A stretch of 64,000 nucleotides of DNA, taken from positions 55,098-119,097 of the forward strand of contig NZ_JAMBOJ010000005.1 in the NCBI RefSeq assembly GCF_023715565.1, in the 5' to 3' direction. This document shows, one piece after another, positions 27,069 to 35,494 of the stretch. Made by a program: the position numbers and the translations under genes. The notes below the pieces were generated by a model. The model was given only the letters and a program-made list of their open reading frames with translations. It was not told the origin of the DNA and ran no database searches. Position 1 is the first letter of the stretch. Each line of letters starts with the position of its first letter. This DNA comes from Cytobacillus firmus (lineage in GTDB: Bacteria; Bacillota; Bacilli; Bacillales; Cytobacillaceae).

Positions 27069-27108
27069 AAACAAAAGCCTCCTATCCCGAATTTCCCAGA
27101 CAGGAGGC
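27069..27108 (-). promoter_or_regulatory. Leader terminator/attenuator upstream of vgb
   Basis: Minus-strand GCCTCCTGTC pairs with GATAGGAGGC, a ten-pair stem (one wobble), followed by TTTTGTTT, about 30 bases before the vgb start. AGACAGGA at 27193-27186 in the same leader is exactly complementary to TCCTGTCT of the stem's 5' arm (27105-27098), so it could act as an antiterminator. Confidence 0.65.
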
Positions 27109-27329
27109 AGTGCCGCTAAACCATAGACTTAAATAGGCTTTTTGAAATATAGCCGTTCTTCAAGTCAAAAAGCACACACATTCAATCCTGTCTCAGAAAA
27201 AATCATCGATACCTAAAGCCCATTTCACATGGTATTGAACGGAACGCGAGGCTGTACTATCGATTTTCTCTAATTGCAGGATTAAAGGATCATGTGCGTT
27301 TCTTCACCCTTTCAGCTTTGAATACTCTC

Positions 27330-27359
27330 ACTTTATGACATTTACTGGATGATGTCAAT
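27330..27359 (-). promoter_or_regulatory. Promoter of the vgb leader
   Basis: TTGACA (27359-27354), 17-base spacer, TAAAGT (27335-27330). This predicts a 280-nt leader before vgb. Confidence 0.55.
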
Positions 27360-27365
27360 TGTTGC

Positions 27366-27394
27366 TTGACCAATAGAGATGAAATAATTAGAAT
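27366..27394 (+). promoter_or_regulatory. Promoter of the DAACS symporter gene
   Basis: TTGACC, 17-base spacer, TAGAAT. It lies back to back with the vgb promoter. Confidence 0.6.
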
Positions 27395-27480
27395 AATGGG
27401 AAATATTCAAACGGTCTTCTTTTAAGAAACCATTTTAATATATAATAGAGTGTTGAATTACACAGAAAGGTTGAGACATC

Positions 27481-28737
27481 ATGAAAAAGGTTTTTGCAAA
27501 TTACAAATTAACCATCTTCCTGCTCCTTTCCATCCTGGTCGGCGGAGTTGCTGGAGTGGTTTTTGGCCCGAAAACTGCGGTTGTAAAGCCGTTTGGGGAT
27601 TTATTTTTAAATTTATTGTTTATGATCATTGTGCCGCTTGTCTTTTTCAGCATCGCATCGAGCCTTGCGAATATGGGAGGAATGAAAAGGCTTGGAAAGA
27701 TCATGGCTGGAATTTTCACCGTATTTTTTATTACGGCAGTCATTTCAGCCATCTTGGGCTTCATCGGAATCTCCATTGTGGATCCGCTGAAGAATACAGA
27801 TGTCTCTGCCATTAAAAGCATCATGACAGATGCGTCCATCGATCCTGAGGCAGAAGAAATCACGTTCCTGGGGCAGCTCGTTCAGGCCTTCACGGTTCCT
27901 GATTTCCAAATGCTGTTCTCGAAGAATAACATGCTGCAGCTGATTGTGTTCTCGATTTTATTCGGATTGGCAACAGCGATGTCAGGTGAAAAAGGCAAAC
28001 CGATTGCCAACCTTCTTTCATCTGGTTCAGCCGTGATGATGAAAATTGTTGGGTTTGTGATGTACTATGCACCAATCGGTCTCGGCTGTTACTTCGCGAC
28101 GATCATTGGTGAGCTTGGTCCGCAGATTCTCGGCGGATATGTACGTGTGTTTGTTCTTTATCTGGTATTAACGCTAATTTACTTCTTTGGTTTCTTTACG
28201 CTGTATGCCTTTGCGGCTGGCGGAAAAAATGGCATCAAGGTGTTCTGGAAAAATGCAATCACCCCTTCTGTCAGTGCGATTGCCACATGTTCGAGTGCCG
28301 CCTGTATTCCAATTAACCTTGCGGCTGTCAGAAAAATGGGTGTTCCACAGGATATCGCGGAAACCATGATCCCGCTTGGGGCTAACACGCATAAAGACGG
28401 CTCTGTTCTTGGTGGAGTGTTTAAGATTATGTTCCTGTTCAGCTTGTTTGGGAAAGACATGTCGAGTATCACCAGCATCCTGACTATTCTGGCTGTTTCG
28501 TTCCTGGTTGGAGCTGTTATGGGTGCCATTCCTGGCGGCGGAATGATTGGCGAAATGCTCATCTTGAGCGTGTTCGGCTTCCCGCCAGAAGTCCTGCCGA
28601 TCATCGCTGTTATCTCTACAATCATCGATGCACCGGCTACCCTGCTGAATTCAGCCGGCAATACGGTTTCGGCCATGATGGTCAGCCGGATTGTTGAGGG
28701 GAAAAATTGGCTTAAGGAATCATTGCTTGCAAAATAA
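27481..28737 (+). CDS. Dicarboxylate/amino acid:cation symporter (DAACS family)
   Basis: A 418-residue membrane carrier with eight transmembrane segments and two re-entrant loops. The serine-rich loop reads CSSAACIPINL (SSSTTLP in GltP), PLGANTHKDGS replaces the common NMDGT motif, and DAPATLLNSAGNT is the TM8 substrate region. The changed HP1 and TM7 motifs suggest a substrate other than plain glutamate. AGAAAGG precedes the ATG. Monocistronic, with a clear terminator. Confidence 0.92.
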   Translation: MKKVFANYKLTIFLLLSILVGGVAGVVFGPKTAVVKPFGDLFLNLLFMIIVPLVFFSIASSLANMGGMKRLGKIMAGIFTVFFITAVISAILGFIGISIVDPLKNTDVSAIKSIMTDASIDPEAEEITFLGQLVQAFTVPDFQMLFSKNNMLQLIVFSILFGLATAMSGEKGKPIANLLSSGSAVMMKIVGFVMYYAPIGLGCYFATIIGELGPQILGGYVRVFVLYLVLTLIYFFGFFTLYAFAAGGKNGIKVFWKNAITPSVSAIATCSSAACIPINLAAVRKMGVPQDIAETMIPLGANTHKDGSVLGGVFKIMFLFSLFGKDMSSITSILTILAVSFLVGAVMGAIPGGGMIGEMLILSVFGFPPEVLPIIAVISTIIDAPATLLNSAGNTVSAMMVSRIVEGKNWLKESLLAK

Positions 28738-28753
28738 CATGTAAATAGTAAAG

Positions 28754-28791
28754 AGGGCTGGGATGAACTCGAATCATTCCGGCCCTTTTAT
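28754..28791 (+). terminator. Terminator of the DAACS gene
   Basis: AGGGCTGG with CCGGCCCT closing a long imperfect stem, then TTTTATTATT. Confidence 0.85.
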
Positions 28792-28832
28792 TATTAAAGG
28801 ACACCGGATTCCCTCCAGTGCCCTTCAATCTA

Positions 28833-30584
28833 TTAAATAATAGATTTTTTCCCGAACTTATCAGAATTAATAATATGACTGCTGAACATATCCCAATTTG
28901 TAACCTTTGGAAAACCCTCAACTGCTAAATCTGCCGAAAACTGCGAGATAATTGGCGGCTTTAATTTTAGTGAATTCAGCTTTTGGTAGCTTTTGAAAAA
29001 TACTTCACTCGGATCCCCATCAAGTACAATTTTTCCCTCATCAATGACCACTACCCGGCTTGCATATTGGGCAACCACCTCCATATCATGTGTAATCATG
29101 ATAATCGTCGCATCCTTTTCAACGATCAGTTTATTCATTAGTGTTAAAAGAGCTTTAAGGCTCTGCTCATCTTGGCCTGTAGTCGGCTCATCCAGGAGGA
29201 TGATTTTAGGGTTTGATACCAGCATGGTAGCTACTGCCAGCCGCTGTCTTTCGCCTCTGCTGAGAGAAAACGGATGTTTCCTTCTTTTCTCCTGTAATCC
29301 CACTGTTTGAATGGCCAGCTCTACTTGTTCTTCAATCACTTCTTTGCTGCAGCCCCGGTTGATGAGACCGAATTCCACTTCCTCTTCTACGGAATTGCAG
29401 AAAAGCTGATTGTCAGGGTTTTGAAAAACATAGCCAATATCCAATATAATATCCTGCACTTTATGTTTTTTCGTATTTTTATTATTAATCATAACAGAAC
29501 CCTGGCTGGGCTTCAGCAGCCCAATTAAGTTTTTCATTAAAGTGGATTTTCCACAGCCGTTGTGCCCAACAATCGCCAGGAACTCGCCTTTTTGCACTTC
29601 AAGATTTATCTCATAAAGAATCTGCTTGCCCTTTTGATAGCTGAAATTTACACCTTCCAGCTTAGCCACGCACTCTCCGTTCACATTCTTCATTTCGGCC
29701 TGCTGCTGCGGCAGGGCAAGTTCTCCGGATTCCAGAAGTTCTTTTACCCATTCATTAACCTCTTTCCTGGAGATGGGATTAGAACGACTAGAATGTCCTG
29801 TATCAATCAGGTATTTTGCCAGTCTGATATGGTCCGGTATTCGGATTCCGAGTGAGTCCAGTTCATCAAAGTGAGCATAAAAAACATCGCTCGGTACTCC
29901 ATTATAAAGAATTGATCCCTCGTGCATAATGATTACTCTATCAATGGCTTCGATCAAATCGTTTAGATCATGTTCGATAATGATAAAGGTTGTATCGATT
30001 TCTTCTTTCAATTCCATGAGAATGTCCATTACTTCCTGCTTGCTTACTGGATCGAGATCGGTTGTGGGATCATCTAATATAAGGATAGACGGAAGCATCG
30101 CCAGGTTGCTGGCAATGGAGACTTTTTGCTTTTGCCCGCCGGATAGTGAAAAGGTAATTTGCTTTTTAATGTTTTCGAGCCGCAGCTTTTTTAGCGCGTA
30201 GTGAACTCTTTCCCGAATGACTCCCTGCTGATAACCCTGGCATTCTACTCCGAAGGCAATTTCATCCTCCACCCGTATGGAGAAAATCTGATCCTCTGGA
30301 TTTTGAAAGACCATTCCGATCTCGCCGGCAAGGTCATGCATTGGAACTTGCTGAGTGTTCTTCCCATTGATGTCAATATTCCCTGATAACTGCCCTTCAG
30401 CCAGATGGGGGATGATTCCGTTCAGACATTTCGCTAGAGTCGTCTTCCCGCTTCCGCTTGTACCGCAGACAAGAACAAATTCCCCCTTGCTAATTTCCAG
30501 ATTGATATCATCCAGTGCGTACTTTTCTGTGCCTGGATAAGAAAAATGGAGTCCTTTTATATCCACAATTGGATTGCCAGCCAT
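28833..30584 (-). CDS. ECF transporter ATPase, two EcfA domains fused
   Basis: A 583-residue protein with two complete ABC domains. The first has Walker A GTSGSGKTT near 42, signature LSGGQKQKV and ILDDPTTDLDP. The second has GHNGCGKST near 338, LSRGERQRL and LLDEPTTGQDE. It energises the EcfT/S-component pair encoded just upstream (24 bp gap). AGGAGAG precedes the ATG. Fused EcfA pairs occur in single-substrate (group I) ECF transporters. Note Asp in place of the first Walker B Glu (LILDDPTTD). Confidence 0.94.
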   Translation of the reverse strand: MAGNPIVDIKGLHFSYPGTEKYALDDINLEISKGEFVLVCGTSGSGKTTLAKCLNGIIPHLAEGQLSGNIDINGKNTQQVPMHDLAGEIGMVFQNPEDQIFSIRVEDEIAFGVECQGYQQGVIRERVHYALKKLRLENIKKQITFSLSGGQKQKVSIASNLAMLPSILILDDPTTDLDPVSKQEVMDILMELKEEIDTTFIIIEHDLNDLIEAIDRVIIMHEGSILYNGVPSDVFYAHFDELDSLGIRIPDHIRLAKYLIDTGHSSRSNPISRKEVNEWVKELLESGELALPQQQAEMKNVNGECVAKLEGVNFSYQKGKQILYEINLEVQKGEFLAIVGHNGCGKSTLMKNLIGLLKPSQGSVMINNKNTKKHKVQDIILDIGYVFQNPDNQLFCNSVEEEVEFGLINRGCSKEVIEEQVELAIQTVGLQEKRRKHPFSLSRGERQRLAVATMLVSNPKIILLDEPTTGQDEQSLKALLTLMNKLIVEKDATIIMITHDMEVVAQYASRVVVIDEGKIVLDGDPSEVFFKSYQKLNSLKLKPPIISQFSADLAVEGFPKVTNWDMFSSHIINSDKFGKKSII

Positions 30585-30608
30585 TTCTTCTCTCCTTTCT
30601 AAAGAGAT

Positions 30609-31421
30609 TTAGCTGTAAACAATGGAATTGGTCCCTCCCAGCCCCAGAACGTAACGAATATAGATGGCAGCAGCAAAGAATAGAATCGTTACAGCGATTG
30701 CCATCCAATCCCTTTTTGTTAATTTCATATCCTGATAGTATTCCTTCCAGGCCATCTTACTGAAGCCTTTGCTTTCTACAGCCAGGCCCATTGTCCGGCT
30801 TTTCCGCAAAGAATTGATTAATAGCGGAAACACAGCCAATTTAAAACTGTTCCAGCTGCCCTTCAGCCCTTTTTTATTTACACCTCTTATGGTTTGCGCA
30901 TTGGAAATGTTCGTAAGTTCCTCAAAGATCAGCGGGAAAAATCGTAAAGTGCCAAGGAACATGAATGCTACGTTGATCGGCACCTTCATCTTCATCAAGC
31001 CTTTAGCCAGCAGAGCCGGGTCTGTTGTGGAGATGATAATAATCGTCATAAAACAGGGAATGCCAATCCGATACCCCAGGATTAACCCTGAATAAAGGCC
31101 GACATCAGTTGCCTGAAGGGAGCCTATGGAGAAAAGGATGGCTGCATCCGGCTGATTGTAATTGTAAAAGGTTGCAAACACTATAGCTGACATCGCCAAA
31201 ATTAAGATGGTCACAAGTAAAGGAAGAATGGGTTTTATCTTAATTCTGGCTGAAAACCACAACACCATTCCCAACAGAAGGATGCCTGTTAAATAAAGAG
31301 GATCCATAAATAAAAGCGGAATAATCACAAAACCAAGAATCATAAACAGCTTTGCCCTTGGATCCAGTTTATGAACCCAAGTATCTTCATCCAAGTTTGA
31401 TACAAAATCTATTGCTGCCAA
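30609..31421 (-). CDS. ECF transporter transmembrane subunit EcfT
   Basis: A 270-residue membrane protein of the CbiQ/EcfT family with about six hydrophobic segments. It carries the coupling-helix motifs ISNAQTIRGVNKKG and INSLRKSRTMGLAVESKGF (A-R-G pattern). It starts at TTG (31421) with GGAGGTG seven bases upstream. It links the ATPases to the S component. Confidence 0.92.
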   Translation of the reverse strand: MAAIDFVSNLDEDTWVHKLDPRAKLFMILGFVIIPLLFMDPLYLTGILLLGMVLWFSARIKIKPILPLLVTILILAMSAIVFATFYNYNQPDAAILFSIGSLQATDVGLYSGLILGYRIGIPCFMTIIIISTTDPALLAKGLMKMKVPINVAFMFLGTLRFFPLIFEELTNISNAQTIRGVNKKGLKGSWNSFKLAVFPLLINSLRKSRTMGLAVESKGFSKMAWKEYYQDMKLTKRDWMAIAVTILFFAAAIYIRYVLGLGGTNSIVYS

Positions 31422-31451
31422 TTATCACACCTCCTGGGATGTGGACTGAAT

Positions 31452-32021
31452 TTAGCCCATGAGCGTTTTAATCCGCATACCGAGCTTCTTGCCAAACAGC
31501 GTCCCAATGACCATGCCCACAATGGAAATAGCAAACACGATGCCAATTAAATGGAATGGAACAGGAATTTTCATCACGCTGACAATGCTCCACCAGACAA
31601 ACGCCTCATAAACGATGTTGTAGAGAACGGCCGCGATGATCAGATGTTTTGTGCTGGAGTAGACTTCATCCGGATTTTCAAAGGCTTTTTTGCTCATGTT
31701 CAGGTAGAGCTCGGGAAGGAGCGGAGCGATGACGACCAATACCCAGTAAACCGGAATTTCTCCCTGGATAAAGAAATTAATCGCGCACCAGGCAACAGTA
31801 TAGTAAAAAGCTGCATAAGGCCTTCTGACAATGACCCAGCAAAGAACCAGGCAAAAAGCACAAAATAAGTAGACAAAGGTATGATTAAAAGGGAACACAA
31901 TTCCTGCAAACTTAAAGAAGTACCAAAGGACCCTGTACAGGACAGCGAAGATGACAATGGTAATTAAATCTACAGCGGTAATTCTTCTCTTTAACTGCTG
32001 CACTTGATTGTTCATTTCCAT
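31452..32021 (-). CDS. ECF transporter substrate-binding (S) component, unknown ligand
   Basis: A 189-residue protein with six predicted membrane helices. The N-terminal ITAVDLITIVIFAVLYRVLWYF carries the small-residue region that S components use to bind EcfT. It belongs to none of the vitamin-specific families I recognise (ThiT, RibU, BioY, CbrT, FolT). Its gene follows an opine dehydrogenase gene and leads ecfT-ecfA, so this is a dedicated transporter whose ligand may be linked to opine chemistry. GAGGGGG precedes the ATG. Confidence 0.85.
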   Translation of the reverse strand: MEMNNQVQQLKRRITAVDLITIVIFAVLYRVLWYFFKFAGIVFPFNHTFVYLFCAFCLVLCWVIVRRPYAAFYYTVAWCAINFFIQGEIPVYWVLVVIAPLLPELYLNMSKKAFENPDEVYSSTKHLIIAAVLYNIVYEAFVWWSIVSVMKIPVPFHLIGIVFAISIVGMVIGTLFGKKLGMRIKTLMG

Positions 32022-32053
32022 TTCATTACCCCCTCAGTTTTTAAAGGAATACC

Positions 32054-33106
32054 TTATTTTGAGTGAATAATCCCTCCGAGAGTTTGTATGCTCTCACTTG
32101 TTAGTCCGCTAAAATGAACTCCTTCCTTGCGAAAATCCTTGTCCGTCAGCAGTGATGCCGTTTCAATAATCGCGTCGGTATACAGTGTCTTCATTCCGGC
32201 TAATTTCCCTAATTCCGATATTGGAACAAGTCCATAAGGAATATCTTCTGTAAAATACCTGTGTTCCAGTGTTGAAGGTCCGCTCCCATGAGGGAAAAGT
32301 CCTGGTAAAGCTCTATACAAGCTGGAATAGTCCGTGCCATAAAATTTATTTAATAATGTCAGAATATCTTGTGTCTCTGCCTCCAGCAGCCGGGCTAAGG
32401 TCAATCTTTCTTCATCCAGTTTTTCAATATATGCGACGGTTCTTGGGGAGACACCTTGAGGATAGAACTGAAATTCCTCAGAAGCATCAATCCGGCTGGC
32501 GTTGAATAAGGCGATAGGTGTGTGGATAACGACATTGGTATTATTTATGGAAGTTTCAAAGACATTTTTAGTCGGTGTTAATTGCGGAAAAGTATCTAAT
32601 AACTTTGATGAGAGTGGAGTATTAGCGGAATTTGGAATAGAGCCTATGAGTACATTCTGTTTCACTTTACTGATATGAACTCTGCCATTATTGTCAGCTT
32701 TGCTTACAAAAGGCATGGCACTTGTCTCTGCAATTGTGATCTGTTTATCTTCAAATGTCTTGCCCAGGATTTCTTTGCATTCAATCGCTCCCCAATACCC
32801 AGGGAAGATTGCAATCATTTGATTGATTTTTACTAATGGCTTTAACTGATGAAAAATAGGTTTGTGTCCGGCTGCGGTCGTTGTGATAATAATAAATTCA
32901 GCGTCTTCTGTCACTTCCTTAAGGTCAGCTGAGGCTTTTATTGATGCTTTGCCTGAATACACACCTTTTAAGGTAAGCCCGTTTCTGGAAATTCTTTCTG
33001 CTTTCCGGGAATCTCTGCTATATAATTTCACCTCCTTTCCATGTAAAGATAGATAACCGGCTATCGCTTGCCCTGTATTGCCAGCCCCAATCACTGCAAA
33101 TGTCAT
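32054..33106 (-). CDS. Opine (octopine/nopaline) dehydrogenase-family protein
   Basis: A 350-residue NAD(P)-dependent enzyme. The Rossmann motif AVIGAGNTGQAIAGYL is at the start, and the C-terminal Octopine_DH domain carries the catalytic His region NTNVVIHTPIALFNASRI near residue 195. Family members reductively join an amino acid to a 2-oxo acid or reverse this reaction; ketopantoate-reductase-like roles are the main alternative. AAGGAGG precedes the ATG. It sits between its GntR regulator and an ECF transporter, an uncommon context. No nicotianamine-synthase-like gene (as in staphylopine loci) is present. Confidence 0.88.
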   Translation of the reverse strand: MTFAVIGAGNTGQAIAGYLSLHGKEVKLYSRDSRKAERISRNGLTLKGVYSGKASIKASADLKEVTEDAEFIIITTTAAGHKPIFHQLKPLVKINQMIAIFPGYWGAIECKEILGKTFEDKQITIAETSAMPFVSKADNNGRVHISKVKQNVLIGSIPNSANTPLSSKLLDTFPQLTPTKNVFETSINNTNVVIHTPIALFNASRIDASEEFQFYPQGVSPRTVAYIEKLDEERLTLARLLEAETQDILTLLNKFYGTDYSSLYRALPGLFPHGSGPSTLEHRYFTEDIPYGLVPISELGKLAGMKTLYTDAIIETASLLTDKDFRKEGVHFSGLTSESIQTLGGIIHSK

Positions 33107-33124
33107 AGAATCCTCCTTCTTTTT

Positions 33125-33805
33125 CTATTCATTTTCATTCATGGTGTTTTCATATTGTTTAAGAGCTGTTACAGCCTTCTCCATTGCCTTTAATACGTGC
33201 TTTTTCATCATGAGTTCTGCATTGTGCTTATCTTTCTTTGCTATCACTTCAAGAAGGGCCTCGTGCTCGAAAGATGTTTCCTTAGTATCGATAAAATGAG
33301 CGAGTCTTCGATACCGCATAATGTGATCATTAAGCTGGCGCAGTATTTTGACAGCTGTTTTATTCTGGCTTACTTCATAAAGATACGTATGAAATTGACT
33401 GCCAAAAGTGCTGACTGCCTCCATATCCCTTTCATTTGCAGTTTGTTTGATCATGTTAGCAAAATAGGATAAATGTCTAACATCCTGTTCGGTACACTTC
33501 TCTGCCGCTTCCGCTGCAATTATGCCCTCAAGCATGCTGCGGACAAGAAAGAGCTCTCTGACCTCCTTGACAGATACAGGTGCAACCTTTAGCCTCCCAT
33601 TCGTCTGCCTGACAACCAATTCCTCAAGCTCTAGCCTTTGCATCGCTTCACGGAGAGGTGTCCGGCTAATTTTAAGATCCTTGGCCAATTCTTCTTCCGC
33701 AATTGGCTGATTAGGTGTGTATTCACATTTAAGAATCCGCTCTTTTATTTCCTGATAAGCAAAGTCTTTTGCTGAAATTCTTACTGAAACTGAATTTTTG
33801 TTCAA
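33125..33805 (-). CDS. GntR-family regulator, FCD type
   Basis: 226 residues: a winged helix (EEELAKDLKISRTPLREAMQRLELEELV) followed by the all-helical FCD ligand domain with likely metal ligands (FHTYLYEVSQN, SFEHEALLEVIAKKD, MKKHVLK). It starts at TTG (33805) behind GAGGTG. It is first in the opine dehydrogenase-ECF operon and probably represses it until an organic or amino acid binds. A TGTATACA palindrome lies 25 bp upstream. Confidence 0.92.
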   Translation of the reverse strand: MNKNSVSVRISAKDFAYQEIKERILKCEYTPNQPIAEEELAKDLKISRTPLREAMQRLELEELVVRQTNGRLKVAPVSVKEVRELFLVRSMLEGIIAAEAAEKCTEQDVRHLSYFANMIKQTANERDMEAVSTFGSQFHTYLYEVSQNKTAVKILRQLNDHIMRYRRLAHFIDTKETSFEHEALLEVIAKKDKHNAELMMKKHVLKAMEKAVTALKQYENTMNENE

Positions 33806-33826
33806 ACCCGCACCTCACCTTCGTAT

Positions 33827-33840
33827 AATTGTATACAGTT
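33827..33840 (-). promoter_or_regulatory. Candidate GntR operator
   Basis: AATTGTATACAGTT, centred on TGTATACA, fits the FCD-GntR pattern of a short palindrome with TNGTNNACNA. It lies in the promoter region of the regulator's own operon. Confidence 0.6.
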
Positions 33841-33887
33841 ATATTTTATTTCAGAATTTTCGTAATATTACTTTTATCACTAAAAAA

Positions 33888-33910
33888 GACGTGTGGATCT
33901 CCACAACGTC
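33888..33910. terminator. Terminator after the BadF-type kinase gene
   Basis: GACGTTGTGG pairs with CCACACGTC on the minus strand, followed by TTTTTT. The plus strand also ends in a T-run. Confidence 0.85.
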
Positions 33911-33965
33911 TTTTTGCTTCGTTTTATATCCTTACTCAACGAAATGGCCTGCAAAGTTCTGCCCT

Positions 33966-34937
33966 CTAATCATTCTTAAAATTATCTATAAAACTTGCAT
34001 CAATTTCTGCACCAGTATTTATCAAACTTGCAATAACCGAACCAGCGACAGGCGGCAAATCAGGTAAAATAATAACCGGTTTTATGTTTTGAAATTGAAG
34101 ACTATCTTTTATATTAGGAATAAACCATTCTGCACTGTTATAATTTCCTCCTGCTAATACGATGGGGAGCTCTTTATTTACCCCTTGATCCTTAAACAAC
34201 TTAAGAATCAGTCTGCGAATGTTTTTCCCCATCTCTATGCCAGCCTGCTTTAGAATCTCTTGCGAAATGAGATCCCCGCCTTCTGCAGCTTCAACAACCA
34301 ACCTGCTTAATGACGCTATCGTCTCTTTCGCTTTTGTGAAGTCATAGATAACTGGAATCAGCTCTGGCACTATCTTTACTTTTAAGGTATTGATAATAGC
34401 AGGTGTTAAGAGCGTTTTCTCCCCAAATCCGTCATACTCGTCAAAAACGGCTTTTAGCGCGAGTTTTCCAATTGAAAAGCCGCTACCTGAATCGTCAAGC
34501 AAAAATCCCCATCCACCGACTCTTGTTCGCTCACCTTCATCGTTGATTCCGAAAGTAATCGAACCTGTACCGCTGATATTGACAACCCCCGGCTGTCCCA
34601 AAGTCCCCGAATATAGGGCATTAACAGCATCATTATCGACTTTTAAAAGGCAATCTTCCGGAAAGTATTTTTTGTATAACTGCCCCATTTTGCTCTTATC
34701 ATCTTCACGGTCAACCCCGGACATCCCTGCAAAAAAACTCTTTACCTCAGCAAACTTCTCTGGTGCACGCTGCTGTAAATCTCCTAGTAATCTGCTTAGC
34801 TCTTTTTCAACAAATTCATAGCCAAGGCTATTCGGATTAGTTGGTCCTACAGCTGCTTCTGCATGAACTCTTCCTTTTTCGTCACATATGACACCTTTAG
34901 TTTTTGTACCGCCTCCATCAATTCCTAGTACATACAT
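33966..34937 (-). CDS. BadF/BadG/BcrA/BcrD-type ATPase, N-acetylglucosamine kinase-like
   Basis: A 323-residue ASKHA-fold sugar kinase. DGGGTKTKG at residue 6 is the phosphate-1 loop, VNISGTGSITFG near 120 phosphate-2, and VLAGGNYNSAEW the adenosine motif; VDNDAVNALYSG carries the catalytic Asp. Relatives such as MurK and NagK phosphorylate amino sugars released in cell-wall recycling. GGAGG precedes the ATG. It is separated from the GntR operon by a terminator. The substrate is inferred from family only. Confidence 0.9.
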   Translation of the reverse strand: MYVLGIDGGGTKTKGVICDEKGRVHAEAAVGPTNPNSLGYEFVEKELSRLLGDLQQRAPEKFAEVKSFFAGMSGVDREDDKSKMGQLYKKYFPEDCLLKVDNDAVNALYSGTLGQPGVVNISGTGSITFGINDEGERTRVGGWGFLLDDSGSGFSIGKLALKAVFDEYDGFGEKTLLTPAIINTLKVKIVPELIPVIYDFTKAKETIASLSRLVVEAAEGGDLISQEILKQAGIEMGKNIRRLILKLFKDQGVNKELPIVLAGGNYNSAEWFIPNIKDSLQFQNIKPVIILPDLPPVAGSVIASLINTGAEIDASFIDNFKND

Positions 34938-35105
34938 ATTGTATTAGCCTCCAGTAAAACTTGTATTTTAACCTGCATGAAGCTGCAGCGAATGCAATTG
35001 TGAAAGCTACTTGATAAAGCCGACCCATTTTAATAGCAGTCAATTATTTTGTACCGTTAGCTTGAACTGTAAGCAAGCTGCCTGCTCATACAAGCCCCGA
35101 AAAAA

Positions 35106-35125
35106 CGTGTGGAAACCCACACGTC
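35106..35125. terminator. Terminator of the GIY-YIG/DUF2087 operon
   Basis: Perfect ACGTGTGG / CCACACGT stem with A- and T-runs on both sides. It overlaps the stop codon of the GIY-YIG gene. Confidence 0.88.
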
Positions 35126-35477
35126 ATTTTTTCTTATTATACCCTTTTTCGCCATATGGCTGTAGTTCCTCCAGCCACTTTTCCTCCAGTTTCCCCAGGG
35201 CTTCCTTCTCGTTGAAATACGGATCGTCTTTCTTTTTCAGCTTCTCAAGAATGCTGATTTCAAAAGCCTCTTTTCCATATTGATTCCATTCGTCCTGCAG
35301 CTCCCGATTTGGCATATAACTATTTGTTTCAAGTGAAAATTTAACCCCGTTCAAGTTTTTTAAATTATTTGTGCTGCCAATGAATACTTTATTGTTCACT
35401 GTATTTTTTATTTGATAAACCCCCGCTTCAATGGGCGTTTCTTTAAACTGCTGCTTCAATTCTCTTTTACGTTCCAT
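35124..35477 (-). CDS. Small GIY-YIG domain protein
   Basis: A 117-residue protein that is almost entirely one GIY-YIG nuclease domain: EAGVYQIKN, then KVFIGSTNNLKN (I-G-S for Y-I-G), and the later Glu in EKWLEELQPYGEKGYNKK. The usual arginine of the motif helix (G-x(8-11)-R) is not evident at its normal place, so activity is uncertain. GGGGGA precedes the ATG. It is cotranscribed with the DUF2087 gene 17 bp upstream. Confidence 0.82.
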   Translation of the reverse strand: MERKRELKQQFKETPIEAGVYQIKNTVNNKVFIGSTNNLKNLNGVKFSLETNSYMPNRELQDEWNQYGKEAFEISILEKLKKKDDPYFNEKEALGKLEEKWLEELQPYGEKGYNKKK

Positions 35478-35494
35478 AGGAATCCCCCGTTTTT

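Noticed and set aside
26277..27119. 280-codon plus-strand frame opposite vgb
   Set aside because: A mirror of the repeated propeller blades on the other strand; vgb has catalytic residues and a ribosome binding site.
28833..33106. Staphylopine-like metallophore locus
   Set aside because: An opine dehydrogenase alone is not enough. No nicotianamine-synthase-like or histidine racemase gene and no Cnt-type ABC transporter is seen.
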